A DNA stretch of 64,000 nt from Paenibacillus sp. OK003 (GTDB taxonomy: Bacteria; Bacillota; Bacilli; Paenibacillales; Paenibacillaceae): positions 62,001-126,000 of the forward strand of contig NZ_FOBD01000003.1 in the NCBI RefSeq assembly GCF_900109515.1, written 5' to 3'. The notes under the pieces were generated by a model, which saw only the letters and a list, made by a program, of their open reading frames with translations, made no database searches and had not been told where the DNA came from. Below, piece after piece: positions 27,003 through 38,105 of the stretch (positions within the stretch are counted from its first letter, which is position 1; every line of letters begins with the position of its first letter). A program made the translations under genes and the position numbers.

Positions 27003-27217
27003 TTGGGGGCAAGTATGCGGCTGAGCCGTTGCGGGGTCTGCATTTTTACTAAAGCGAAATAAGTTTGTCCGGAGAAAAAGATTGATTCAGATATTCTGGG
27101 CAATGTCACCTGTAAGCAAGGGAGAAGAGAAATAGGTTGCATGCGAGAAAGATGCATATTGTCCAGGGAGCGATGATCTGTTTAAGCTGATTTCATCACG
27201 AGCAAAGGAGAGTGAAG

Positions 27218-28186
27218 ATGGAAAGAAAACATGAATCGGCGCTTTCAAGCCGACAATTGCCTGCTTTTTCCGAAAAGAGCCGAAGCAGCATTGCGCGCAG
27301 GGTGTGGAGGCATTGGCAATTTTACGTCTTGATTCTGTTGCCAATGCTGTACATCCTTATTTTTAAATATATTCCGATGTTCGGCGTAATCATTGCTTTT
27401 AAGGATTACAATGTCGTGCAAGGAATATGGGGGAGCCCCTGGACAGGCTTCAAGTATTTCGAGCAGCTCTTTCAGGCACCGTTCTTCTGGCAGTATTTTC
27501 GAAATACGCTGGCGATCTCGTTATACGGGCTAGTGGTCAATTTCCCTTTACCGATTCTGCTGGCTCTGGCGCTGAATGAAATCAGAAACGGGTTCTTCAA
27601 AAAGTCGGTACAGATGGTGACGTATGCGCCCTATTTCATCTCTACGGTTGTCATCGTCTCCATTCTTATTGTCAACCTCTCGCCAAACGTAGGGCTCGTC
27701 AGCAATCTGTTCAGAGTTTTGGGCATGGAGCCGATCGATTTCATGGGCAATGCCAGCATGTTCAAATCCATCTACGTGTTTTCGGATGCCTGGCAATTCA
27801 TGGGGTACAACGCAATCATCTATATCGCAGCCTTGTCCGGTGTGAATCCTGAGCTGTATGAGGCAGCCAAAGTGGACGGCGCAACCCGTCTGCAGAAGAT
27901 GATAAACATCGACATCCCCAGCCTCATCCCGGTGATGTCCATTCTTTTGATCTTGAGCGTGGGATCGACCATGAGTGTAGGCTTCGAAAAAATTTATCTG
28001 ATGCAAAACCCGCTCAACCAATATGCATCGGAAGTGATTTCGACCTATGTCTACAAAGTCGGATTGCTCAACTCCGATTTCAGCTTTTCCGCCGCAATTG
28101 GATTGTTTAATTCCGTGGTGAACTTTGTACTGCTGGTGGTCGTCAACCTGATATCGAAAAAAGTTTCATCTAACAGTCTGTGGTAG
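27218..28186 (+). CDS. ABC transporter permease, LplB type
   Basis: Six-helix permease of 322 residues. A basic N-terminus and 'RRVWRHWQFYVLILLPMLYILIFKYIPMFGVIIAFKDYN' are characteristic of LplB. The EAA loop reads 'YEAAKVDGATRLQKMINIDIPSLIPV'. The ATG at 27218 has AAAGGAG seven bases upstream; an in-frame GTG at 27212 is the alternative. It is the first gene of the four-gene importer/fucosidase operon. No ATPase is encoded nearby. Confidence 0.93.
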   Translation: MERKHESALSSRQLPAFSEKSRSSIARRVWRHWQFYVLILLPMLYILIFKYIPMFGVIIAFKDYNVVQGIWGSPWTGFKYFEQLFQAPFFWQYFRNTLAISLYGLVVNFPLPILLALALNEIRNGFFKKSVQMVTYAPYFISTVVIVSILIVNLSPNVGLVSNLFRVLGMEPIDFMGNASMFKSIYVFSDAWQFMGYNAIIYIAALSGVNPELYEAAKVDGATRLQKMINIDIPSLIPVMSILLILSVGSTMSVGFEKIYLMQNPLNQYASEVISTYVYKVGLLNSDFSFSAAIGLFNSVVNFVLLVVVNLISKKVSSNSLW

Positions 28187-28196
28187 GAGGGAAAAC

Positions 28197-29093
28197 ATGA
28201 AGGGCACCGCCATACGGGAATCGGCAACAGACCGGTTGTTTATGAGCATCATTTATCTGTTCCTGATTGTCATACTGATCGTTATTTTGTTTCCGCTGCT
28301 GCATATTTTAAGCGCTTCCTTTAGCTCCCCGTCAGCAGTAACCTCAGGAAAAGTGTGGCTTTGGCCGGTCGAATTCAGTCTGATAGGTTATCAGGCAGCT
28401 TTTCAAAATAGCGACATCTGGATTGGCTTCGGAAATTCGTTGTTTTATACCGTATTTGGTACGCTGCTGAACGTCTCGTTTACGGTGATGATGGCCTACC
28501 CGCTGGCAAGAAAAACGTTTTATGGCCGTCACGTTATTATGCTTGTGCTTGTTGTGACGATGTTTTTTGACGGAGGGTTGATTCCCAACTATTTGCTGGT
28601 AAAATCGCTGGGCCTCCTGGATAGCCGCTGGGCCATGATTCTCCCCGGGGCATTTGCCGTATTTCAGGTCATCATCGCCAGAACGTTTTTCCAATCCACA
28701 ATCCCGGATGATCTGGCGGAGGCCTCCCAGATTGACGGATGCAGCGATCTTGCCTTTATCTGGCGGGTGGTCCTGCCACTGTCGAAGCCGGTCCTTGCCG
28801 TTCTGGCACTGATGTATGCGGTCGGGCATTGGAATGCGTATTTTAACGCATTGATTTATTTGAGTGATTACAGCAAGTTTCCTTTGCAAATTTTTCTGCG
28901 CAACCTGCTCATTCTGAACACGGATAACTCGGATATGTACGTTAATATCAGCGCAGAAGCCGTTCAACAGGGGTTGAAGGATTTGCTCCAATATTCACTG
29001 ATCGTCATTGCCAGTGTGCCGGTGCTGGTCATTTACCCTTTTGTGCAAAAGCATTTTGTCAAAGGGGTCATGATCGGTTCCCTGAAAGGGTAG
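28197..29093 (+). CDS. ABC transporter permease, YtcP type
   Basis: A 298-residue partner of the LplB-type permease, with six helices. Features include 'LLHILSASFSSPSAVTSGKVWLWP', the YtcP-like 'MFFDGGLIPNYLLVKSLGLLDSRWAMILPGA' and the EAA loop 'EASQIDGCSDLAFIWRVVLPLSKPV'. GGAGGG lies just before the ATG. It sits 10 bp after the first permease and 51 bp before the binding lipoprotein start. Confidence 0.94.
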   Translation: MKGTAIRESATDRLFMSIIYLFLIVILIVILFPLLHILSASFSSPSAVTSGKVWLWPVEFSLIGYQAAFQNSDIWIGFGNSLFYTVFGTLLNVSFTVMMAYPLARKTFYGRHVIMLVLVVTMFFDGGLIPNYLLVKSLGLLDSRWAMILPGAFAVFQVIIARTFFQSTIPDDLAEASQIDGCSDLAFIWRVVLPLSKPVLAVLALMYAVGHWNAYFNALIYLSDYSKFPLQIFLRNLLILNTDNSDMYVNISAEAVQQGLKDLLQYSLIVIASVPVLVIYPFVQKHFVKGVMIGSLKG

Positions 29094-29144
29094 AGGCATA
29101 ATTTTGTGAAGGAGCTTGATTCAGAACATAAGGGGGAAACTTTG

Positions 29145-30779
29145 TTGAAAAAGACGGGACGTGTACTGCTAAGCCTGATTATGACTATGTCGTTATTGCT
29201 CTCGGCATGTAGTGGAAAAACGGGTTCTGATGCTTCCGGGGAAACGTCAACCCGCGATGGTGCGGTTCGTTTAAGTGTTTTGGCCCCGCAAAACGAAGCG
29301 ATTGAAAAGCTGCAAACAAACAGATTCTCGAAATACATCGAGGAAAAGCTGGATATTCAATTTGCGTGGGAAACGACGCCGGGTGGAGCATATAACGATA
29401 AAAAGCAGCTTGTGCTGGCGAGCGGGGACTATCCGGCCGTCATTCTGGATGCCGGGGTGAGCAAAGCCGATCAGATAAAATATGGAAAAATCGGCGCATT
29501 CATTCCCTTGAACGATCTCATCGAGCAGCATGCGCCAAACATTAAAAAGGCGCTGGCAGAGGTCGACGGATTAAAGGAAGCTGCAACGTCACCGGATGGC
29601 AACATCTATGCCATTCCCAAAATCAATGAATGCCTGCATTGCACATATAACCAGAGAGTGTGGATTAACACCGTCTGGCTCGACAAATTGGGGCTGGACA
29701 TGCCGACAACGACGGACGAGTTCTATGAAGTACTGAAAGCATTCAAGGAAAAGGACCCGAACGGCAACGGAAAAGCCGACGAAGTGCCGTTCACGACCAC
29801 GCCTGACGAGTGGGGCGGCGGCGTGGACGCCTTCCTGATGAACGCGTTCATCTATAATGATGCCAGTAAATATTTAAGCGTGAAGGATGGCAAGGTCATC
29901 TATTCCGCAGCCCAGCCCGAATGGCGTGAAGGTCTGGAATACCTCCACCGCCTTTACCAGGAAGGACTGATTGACAAAGGCGCCTTTACGCAAAACGGCG
30001 ATGCCGTGAAGCAGCTTGCGAACAAGCCGGATTCATCGGTTGGTGTTGTCGGTTATGCCATTATCACCGGCGGTGTCAAATATCCGCGGAACAAGGACTA
30101 TGCGGTTCTACCGCCACTGAAAGGACCGAATGGCGTGCAGTTGGCAGGGTATTCCGCAGGAATTCGCCAGAGTGACTTTGTTATTACCAACAAGGCAACA
30201 GAGGAAGAGAAGATTGCGGCCATCCGTCTCGCCGATTATCTGTATAGCGAGGAAGGGACCATTTTGACGTCTTATGGCTTTGAAGGGGATGGGTGGAAGA
30301 AAGCAGAGAGCAGCCAGCTTGACTATAACGGTCAGCAGGCCAAATATGATGTGCTTCCGCCCGCCTCCCAGACGAATGGAAGCGTGACGCTTGCCGATAC
30401 GTGGTGGCAGCTCGGCACGATGCAAATGCTCAACTCCATCCGAGAATCCTTTGTGGCGCCAGAAGATCCGCTTGCCGAGGGAGATGGCCCAAGGGAGTAT
30501 CGCTTCTGGCTGGCAGCCAAAGAATATGAGCCTTTCACCAATCTCGATGTCGTATATCCAGGCAGCGTCAATTTTAAACCGGAGGATGCCCTGACGATTT
30601 CGCAAATTGAAAGAACGCTGACGGATTATGTAGACTCCAGCATGGCGCAATTCATCACGGGAAACAAGGATATTTCAAAAGATTGGGACAGCTATATCGG
30701 AGGTTTCAAGGGCTTGCAGCTCGAAAAGTATTTAAAGGTCCATCAAGACGCATATGACGAATGGAGGGCATCGCAATGA
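29145..30779 (+). CDS. ABC transporter binding lipoprotein, LplA type
   Basis: Large binding protein of 544 residues. The TTG at 29145 follows AAGGGGG and gives a clean lipoprotein signal ('LIMTMSLLLSAC', Cys22). The GTG at 29106 would put a charged extension in front. The body shows 'NIYAIPKINECLHCTYNQRVWINTVWLDKLGLDMPTTTDEFYEVLKAFKEKDPNGNGKADEVPF', a Ca-loop-like DPNGNGKAD included (positions about 190-215). Its stop overlaps the fucosidase start (ATGA), so uptake and fucose removal are translationally coupled. The ligand is probably a fucosylated oligosaccharide. Confidence 0.92.
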   Translation: MKKTGRVLLSLIMTMSLLLSACSGKTGSDASGETSTRDGAVRLSVLAPQNEAIEKLQTNRFSKYIEEKLDIQFAWETTPGGAYNDKKQLVLASGDYPAVILDAGVSKADQIKYGKIGAFIPLNDLIEQHAPNIKKALAEVDGLKEAATSPDGNIYAIPKINECLHCTYNQRVWINTVWLDKLGLDMPTTTDEFYEVLKAFKEKDPNGNGKADEVPFTTTPDEWGGGVDAFLMNAFIYNDASKYLSVKDGKVIYSAAQPEWREGLEYLHRLYQEGLIDKGAFTQNGDAVKQLANKPDSSVGVVGYAIITGGVKYPRNKDYAVLPPLKGPNGVQLAGYSAGIRQSDFVITNKATEEEKIAAIRLADYLYSEEGTILTSYGFEGDGWKKAESSQLDYNGQQAKYDVLPPASQTNGSVTLADTWWQLGTMQMLNSIRESFVAPEDPLAEGDGPREYRFWLAAKEYEPFTNLDVVYPGSVNFKPEDALTISQIERTLTDYVDSSMAQFITGNKDISKDWDSYIGGFKGLQLEKYLKVHQDAYDEWRASQ

Positions 30780-32188
30780 CACCGGAATGGATTAAACAGG
30801 CTGCGCAGGTGCAGCCAACCGAGCGTCAACTGGCAGTACAGGAAATGGAGTTTTACGCCTTTATTCATTATACGGTCAATACGTATACAGGTGAGGAATG
30901 GGGAACGGGAAAGGAAGAGCCTTCCATCTTTAATCCCACTCAATTCGATCCCGATCAATGGGTGGATGTCTGTAAATCGGCCGGTATGAAGGGATTGATC
31001 CTGACCTGCAAGCACCACGACGGCTTCTGCCTGTGGCCAAGCCGGTATACGGAGCATACGATTCGAAACAGTCCGTGGAAGAACGGGGAAGGTGATATGG
31101 TGAGGGAGGTGGCAGAAGCTTGCCGGAGAGGCGGGCTCCGCTTCGGAGTGTACCTTTCTCCGTGGGATCGGCACGAGCCGAGCTACGGAGACTCCCCCCA
31201 ATACAACACCTTTTTCCTGAACCAATTGCGAGAGCTGTTAACCAACTACGGCGACGTTTTTTGTGTATGGTTCGATGGGGCTTGTGGAGAGGGACCAAAC
31301 GGTAAACGTCAGGCGTATGACTGGGATGCATACTATGCGCTTATCCGGGAATTACAGCCCAATGCCGCGATTTCAGTATGCGGACCGGATATTCGATGGT
31401 GCGGAAATGAAGCGGGGCACTGCCGTACATCCGAATGGAACGTTGTTCCCGCATCACTACGGGACAACGAAAAAATTCAGGAAAATTCGCAGCAAGCGGA
31501 TAACCGCGAGTTCGCCAAGCGATACAATTCAAGCGAGGACGATCTGGGCAGCAGGGATATTATACGAAATGAGCAGGAGCTTGTATGGTACCCGGCGGAG
31601 GTGAATACCTCGATTCGGCCAGGCTGGTTCTACCATGCCGAGGAGGATGACCAGGTCAAGACGCTGGATGAGCTATTGCATGTATATTACGGCTCGGTTG
31701 GCGGAAACGCAACATTTCTGCTTAATCTTCCACCGGACCCGCGTGGCCTCATCCATGAAAATGATGCTGCCCGAATGAAGCAGCTTGGCGAAAAGCTTCG
31801 GACCATTTTCCAGACCAATCTGGCGTCAGACGCATCGGTGAATGCCTCCGAATCAGCGCAAGACCACGATGCAAGCCTTGTGCTGGATGGGAACAAGGAT
31901 ACGTATTGGGCGCCCGAGGAAGGTACGGAGCAGGCCATTGTTGACATCGACCTGCAAACCAAAAAAACGTTCAGCCATGTCGTATTGCAGGAATACCGCT
32001 ATAACCAGCGGATTGAGCGGTTTGAGCTGGAGTACAAGGAGGGAAGCAATTGGAAGCCGCTGTTCAGCGGTACCGTGGTCGGCCATAAGCGAATATGTCG
32101 TTTCCAGCCTGTGACCTCGCAGCATCTTCGTCTGAAAATACAGCAATCCAGATGGTTCCCAACATTGGCTGCATTTGAGATCTATTAG
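30776..32188 (+). CDS. GH29 alpha-L-fucosidase with C-terminal F5/8-type C domain
   Basis: The enzyme has 470 residues and no signal peptide, so it acts in the cytoplasm. The GH29 barrel covers about 1-345. The nucleophile is Asp167 in 'VFCVWFDGACGEG', and the fucose-binding 'CKHHDGFCLWPS' is present. A discoidin-like module (345-470; 'NKDTYWAPEEG', 'RYNQRIERFELEY') follows. The architecture suggests the GH29 subfamily acting on branched or alpha-1,3/1,4-fucosides, from family knowledge. It starts in an ATGA overlap with the binding lipoprotein. Convergent with the AraC gene at 32205, leaving 16 bp. Confidence 0.92.
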   Translation: MTPEWIKQAAQVQPTERQLAVQEMEFYAFIHYTVNTYTGEEWGTGKEEPSIFNPTQFDPDQWVDVCKSAGMKGLILTCKHHDGFCLWPSRYTEHTIRNSPWKNGEGDMVREVAEACRRGGLRFGVYLSPWDRHEPSYGDSPQYNTFFLNQLRELLTNYGDVFCVWFDGACGEGPNGKRQAYDWDAYYALIRELQPNAAISVCGPDIRWCGNEAGHCRTSEWNVVPASLRDNEKIQENSQQADNREFAKRYNSSEDDLGSRDIIRNEQELVWYPAEVNTSIRPGWFYHAEEDDQVKTLDELLHVYYGSVGGNATFLLNLPPDPRGLIHENDAARMKQLGEKLRTIFQTNLASDASVNASESAQDHDASLVLDGNKDTYWAPEEGTEQAIVDIDLQTKKTFSHVVLQEYRYNQRIERFELEYKEGSNWKPLFSGTVVGHKRICRFQPVTSQHLRLKIQQSRWFPTLAAFEIY

Positions 32189-32204
32189 AGTAAGCGCAAA
32201 GCCC

Positions 32205-33038
32205 TTATGCTTTCAGATGAATACGGCGAAACTCTGCTGGAGTTTTGCCCTCCGATTCCATGAATTTTTTGTTGAAGTAACTGTTTCCCGGGTAGCCTGA
32301 CAGGATGGCGACCTCTTTGATTGGCATGGAGGGATTGCTTAACAGCAATAGCTTGCTTCTCTGAATCCGGCATTTGGTAATATAGGATACCGGAGTCATT
32401 TTGGTCGCTTTTTTGAACAGGCTGCAAAAATAATTGGGCGTCAGCCCGACTTGGTTAGCCCACCCTTCAAGCTCGAACGGAAGGTGGGCATTTTTTTGCA
32501 TCTCTGGCAGCAGTGCCGTGATTTTTTCGAGATTGTTGATATTCCGGTAAGACGACAGCGGAATGGAATGACTCATGAATTCAATAAGCACGCTGTAATT
32601 TAACGCAGAAATTCGGGATGGCCGCAAAAAATTATACCGCTCGATCTCATCAAGCAGCTCTTCAAATGCAGACTCCAGCAGGGAGGCATTGCTTTGCGTC
32701 CATACGGACGACTTAAAATATCCGTTATCCAAAAAGAATGCGGGGAGCGTATTTCCGTAAAATTGAATCCAATAAATGTTCCATGGGTCCTCCTCAGAGA
32801 GATAATAACGCATACGGTCGTTCGGCACGTGCAGAAATACATTGCCCTTACCAAGCTCATATTTCGTATTGTCCAGCTCGATGTACCCGCTACCTTCGGC
32901 GATGTAATGCAAGCTGAAATCTCTGACGCCTTCAGGTCGGTTGATGTTATGCTCATCAGGCTGCGTATAGTTTCCGACCGAATGGGGAAAGCAGAAAAAG
33001 CGAAGCTCCGATAAATCAGGTAAATAGAACGAACGCAT
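32205..33038 (-). CDS. AraC-family regulator with cupin sensor
   Basis: Cytoplasmic regulator of 277 residues: an AraC-binding cupin domain ('DFSLHYIAEGSGYIELDNTKYELGKGNVFLHVPN', about 30-100) and an AraC HTH (about 175-275; 'WANQVGLTPNYFCSLFKKATKMTPVSYITK', 'SGYPGNSYFNKKFMESEGKTPAEFR'). The start at 33038 is chosen because GGAAGGGG lies at the right distance. Longer upstream reading lacks an SD. It lies 129 bp downstream of the GH8 gene on the same strand, so it may be co-transcribed and may control the xylan cluster. Confidence 0.88.
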   Translation of the reverse strand: MRSFYLPDLSELRFFCFPHSVGNYTQPDEHNINRPEGVRDFSLHYIAEGSGYIELDNTKYELGKGNVFLHVPNDRMRYYLSEEDPWNIYWIQFYGNTLPAFFLDNGYFKSSVWTQSNASLLESAFEELLDEIERYNFLRPSRISALNYSVLIEFMSHSIPLSSYRNINNLEKITALLPEMQKNAHLPFELEGWANQVGLTPNYFCSLFKKATKMTPVSYITKCRIQRSKLLLLSNPSMPIKEVAILSGYPGNSYFNKKFMESEGKTPAEFRRIHLKA

Positions 33039-33167
33039 GATGAATGAACCCCTTCCTTGCCCAAGCACAAAAGCGCTAGTGGTCACCAACCTAGGCCAAT
33101 GAAGCAACTTTGCTTGCAGCATAAGCCTGCGTACTAGGACAGGTGGATGACGATCAATTCATACAGA

Positions 33168-34310
33168 TTAATACATACGATACCTGCCGCTCAAAGCCAG
33201 CAGACTGAAGAAGTACAGACAATTGTCATAGTATCGGCGCGCACCTTGGCGTAGCGGCGTATTCCAGAACTGGTGCACGAACTGGTTTGCATGCGGCCCG
33301 TCCGCGGCCAGAGAAGCCATGGCATTGGTGGCGAGCAATCCGATAGGGTGCAGAGACAGTTCATCAAATGGCTGACCCTCAATCGTGTAGCGACGATAAT
33401 CCGATACTTCAATTTCGCTGAAAAATGCCTGAATACGATTGGACTGCTCCACCTGCCAGCGATCCTTGCGGAACCATTCCCAGTCGAGGGCTATGTTCGC
33501 CGCTACCCGGTAAGCATCACTGTAGAAATGCCGGAAATCTCCATGGCGCTGAGGGGGTGCAGGCGTTCCGTCAAAATTCGCATATTCAGGGGAAAGTCCG
33601 GTTACCGGATGACAGGCTTTGTGTAAATAAGCCCGACTCTCGGCGGCAGCTTCTTTCCAAAAGGATTGATCACGTTCCTCCGCATATTTGGCGAACAGCT
33701 CATAAAGATGGGGCAGATGATAGGACGGGTCGCTGAATGGTGATTCCGGGATGAATTTAATCAATTTGGTTTCGGGGTCCCACATCGGATCGCCATCACC
33801 GTTCTCCCCTTGATGTACGCAGGCATGCAGTATTTTCCGCGCTTGTTCCTCATAATCATAAGGTTCTGGACCGTCGCCCCACCGCTTGGAGGCGAAGAAC
33901 AGGGCCATAGCGAAAAACTCCTCGCCGTCCGGTGCCGGGCCTTGAGATATCCGGGTGCCGTCAAGCTTGCAATGCCATGCAAAATAATCCTTGTATCGGC
34001 CATCGGCATGCTGCATATACGATTTCGAGAAATTCCAGAGTCGATCGAACTCTTCTTTTTTGTCCATTTGCACAGCCATCATCATTCCGTAGGACATGCC
34101 CTCCGAGCGTACATCCAGATTGCCGGTGTCGAGGAAATATCCTTTGTCCTCACCCATCGGGTAATAGATGCGCGTATCCGTTTCTCCATAAAACAATTCG
34201 GTCCACGTTTCTTCGAGCTTTGCCGTAATTTCGCTGTCGTCATAGCCCAGTTCGAGAAACAGGTTCCGGTATGTTCCCGTGTAAAATGCGCCTTTGTCCG
34301 TGATTGTCAT
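33168..34310 (-). CDS. GH8 reducing-end xylose-releasing exo-oligoxylanase (Rex type)
   Basis: The 380-residue cytoplasmic enzyme has an (alpha/alpha)6-barrel pattern. Residues match the Bacillus halodurans Rex enzyme as I recall it: Glu70 in 'DVRSEGMSYG' as acid, Asp128 in 'APDGEE', and Asp265 in 'FYSDAYR' as base. Rex enzymes release xylose from the reducing end of xylo-oligosaccharides (EC 3.2.1.156). AAGGAGGAAAC gives a strong start. It is divergent from the SGNH esterase and feruloyl esterase genes, with which it would complete arabinoxylan oligomer breakdown. Confidence 0.93.
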   Translation of the reverse strand: MTITDKGAFYTGTYRNLFLELGYDDSEITAKLEETWTELFYGETDTRIYYPMGEDKGYFLDTGNLDVRSEGMSYGMMMAVQMDKKEEFDRLWNFSKSYMQHADGRYKDYFAWHCKLDGTRISQGPAPDGEEFFAMALFFASKRWGDGPEPYDYEEQARKILHACVHQGENGDGDPMWDPETKLIKFIPESPFSDPSYHLPHLYELFAKYAEERDQSFWKEAAAESRAYLHKACHPVTGLSPEYANFDGTPAPPQRHGDFRHFYSDAYRVAANIALDWEWFRKDRWQVEQSNRIQAFFSEIEVSDYRRYTIEGQPFDELSLHPIGLLATNAMASLAADGPHANQFVHQFWNTPLRQGARRYYDNCLYFFSLLALSGRYRMY

Positions 34311-34369
34311 TCGTTTCCTCCTTGGTATGTCGGTTTAGCCAAATTATAACATGACAGATAGTAACCAAA

Positions 34370-34383
34370 TTAAAGCGCTTTCC
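34370..34383. promoter_or_regulatory. cre-like site in the GH8/SGNH divergent region
   Basis: TTAAAGCGCTTTCC has a perfect AAAGCGCTTT core and two mismatches to the cre consensus. It lies 60 bp upstream of the GH8 start. Confidence 0.35.
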
Positions 34384-34505
34384 AGAAAAAATATAGGTTA
34401 TTCCAGCCGAGTATTCTCATCGCTTGATTTTCATTGTATGTTAAAACAAAAAGCTATACTTTATCAGGGAGAAAAGCAAGTTATCGTCAGGTTGATGGTA
34501 GATAA

Positions 34506-34518
34506 TGTAAGCGTTACA
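34506..34518. promoter_or_regulatory. LacI/CcpA-like operator before the SGNH esterase gene
   Basis: TGTAAGCGTTACA has perfect 5-bp arms (TGTAA/TTACA) around GCG. It is one base shorter than a normal cre, so a dedicated LacI-family regulator is as likely as CcpA. It lies about 115 bp upstream of the gene at 34634. The rest of the 323-bp divergent region is AT-rich with no other clear element. Confidence 0.4.
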
Positions 34519-34633
34519 CTTTAAGAGGGGAAGGGAAAACTACTGCGTTCCATTGACTGAACCGTACTTTTTGCTTGTTTCTCTCAAGCTGTCTGCTACT
34601 TTCTTCACAACCTGTTAAAAGAAAGGATGATGC

Positions 34634-36759
<2,126 letters not shown>

Positions 36760-36820
36760 AAGGGTTCTAAAGATAAGCCTATAACCAGCTCATGTTCAAG
36801 AAATAGACAAGAAAGCTGTT

Positions 36821-37035
36821 TCTGGAGACCGTCGTCCGCAACTTGCAAAAGTGAAGGCTCCATCCTTAGTAATCCACGGGGTGGAAGACCAATGTTTGTG
36901 CCAGCATGCGGACAAGATACGGCTTAATCCATCTTTGGTGCAGAATTCATGTTAATTGAAGGTATGGGACATGATCTGCCGACACAGCTGTTTCAAACTG
37001 TTGTTGATGGAATTGTACGGACAGCCCGGCGTTAG
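36821..37035 (+). pseudogene. Decayed 3' fragment of an alpha/beta-hydrolase gene
   Basis: One frame reads 'GDRRPQLAKVKAPSLVIHGVED' (from 36824). After a frameshift near 36890-36898 another reads 'VPACGQDTA', a TAA stop at 36925, then 'GAEFMLIEGMGHDLP' and 'TVVDGIVRTARR' to a stop at 37033. Together these match the last third of esterases with the pattern 'VPTLVIHG.EDPLVP...A..IPGAEL..IEGMGHDLP'. The N-terminal part and catalytic Ser are missing. The rest of 36760-37346 holds only the palindrome at 37212 and AT-rich DNA. Confidence 0.75.
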
Positions 37036-37211
37036 CATGTTGAAACGACATTTAAACGTTAAGACCTTGTGTTCGTCTTTTCCGCCAGCTTCATAGAAAT
37101 GCATGCATTTACAATGTATTACCTGTTTTGGTTAGTTTCTTAATATGTTCTAGAATCCATATTCATTTTTCGTTCATACTTTGTTTGCAATTGAATGTGA
37201 TTCCTCTAAAA

Positions 37212-37233
37212 GCATGGCTCTATAGAGTCATGC
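37212..37233. promoter_or_regulatory. 22-bp imperfect palindrome before signalling cassette
   Basis: Inverted repeat with arms GCATGGCTCTA and TAGAGTCATGC (one mismatch), followed by CTATTTGCGTTTTT. It lies 114 bp upstream of the regulator at 37347. It could be an operator or a weak terminator. Confidence 0.35.
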
Positions 37234-37346
37234 CTATTTGCGTTTTTAAAGAGTATGCTATTTACATTGAACAGATTTGCCTCAAGTCTTAACAGCGAAG
37301 GAAGTAAGAAACGACTACTATAGATTAAATAGATGGAGGATGACAT

Positions 37347-38075
37347 ATGAAAGGGACCCTGCAGCAAAATAGAATACTGATCGTAGATGATGATGAACGG
37401 GTCCGGAGACTGCTTAAAATGTACCTGGAGAAAGAACAATTTATTATTGAAGAGGCTTCACTCGGCATTCAAGCTTTGAGTAAACTTCATAACGGTTCCT
37501 ATGGATTAATCATTCTGGATTGGATGCTTCCCGATATTAAGGGTATAGAAATATGCAATTATCTTCGAATGAGCACAAGCATTCCCGTCATGTTTCTGAC
37601 AGCCAAGTCCGAAGAATCCGACCGAATTGAAGCATTTAAGGCAGGTGCAGATGACTATGTGATGAAACCCTTCAGCCCAAGGGAGGTTGTGCTTCGAATC
37701 AAATCGATGATGACTCGTTTTACCGGGTTTTACGGGCATGTTGTACAAGATCATTCCGCCAGTGAGGTGCTGATAGCATCCATTTTGATCAATCCAGCTT
37801 CTCGAACAGTCATGGTAAAAGATGAAGAGATTCATATGACACCAAAGGAATTTGATTTGTTTTATCATCTGGCAACTCACCCGGAAATAGCCTTCTCCAG
37901 ACAGGATTTGCTGAGAATTGTTTGGAAAGTGGAGCAAGAGGAAGATCTGGATTATCGAACTGTAGATACCCACGTGAAACGGTTGCGTGACAAATTATCA
38001 CAGTATGTATCGGATCGTGAAGATCTCATTCAAACCTTATGGGGATACGGTTATATCCTTCGTTTGCCCCATTAA
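37347..38075 (+). CDS. OmpR/PhoB-family response regulator
   Basis: The 242-residue protein has a receiver domain (8-120) with 'ILIVDDDE', phospho-acceptor Asp58 in 'LIILDWMLPD' and the switch Lys in 'DDYVMKPFSP'. A winged-helix DNA-binding domain follows (about 140-240; 'MTPKEFDLFYHLATHPEIAFSRQDLL', 'RTVDTHVKRLRDKL', 'GYGYIL'). It has a good SD (GGAGG). It is followed after 30 bp by a kinase of a different class and then by a NarL-type regulator, forming a three-gene cassette. Its partner kinase is uncertain. Confidence 0.93.
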   Translation: MKGTLQQNRILIVDDDERVRRLLKMYLEKEQFIIEEASLGIQALSKLHNGSYGLIILDWMLPDIKGIEICNYLRMSTSIPVMFLTAKSEESDRIEAFKAGADDYVMKPFSPREVVLRIKSMMTRFTGFYGHVVQDHSASEVLIASILINPASRTVMVKDEEIHMTPKEFDLFYHLATHPEIAFSRQDLLRIVWKVEQEEDLDYRTVDTHVKRLRDKLSQYVSDREDLIQTLWGYGYILRLPH

Positions 38076-38105
38076 TTGTTGTCATTTCAATACAGGAGGA
38101 GAATC

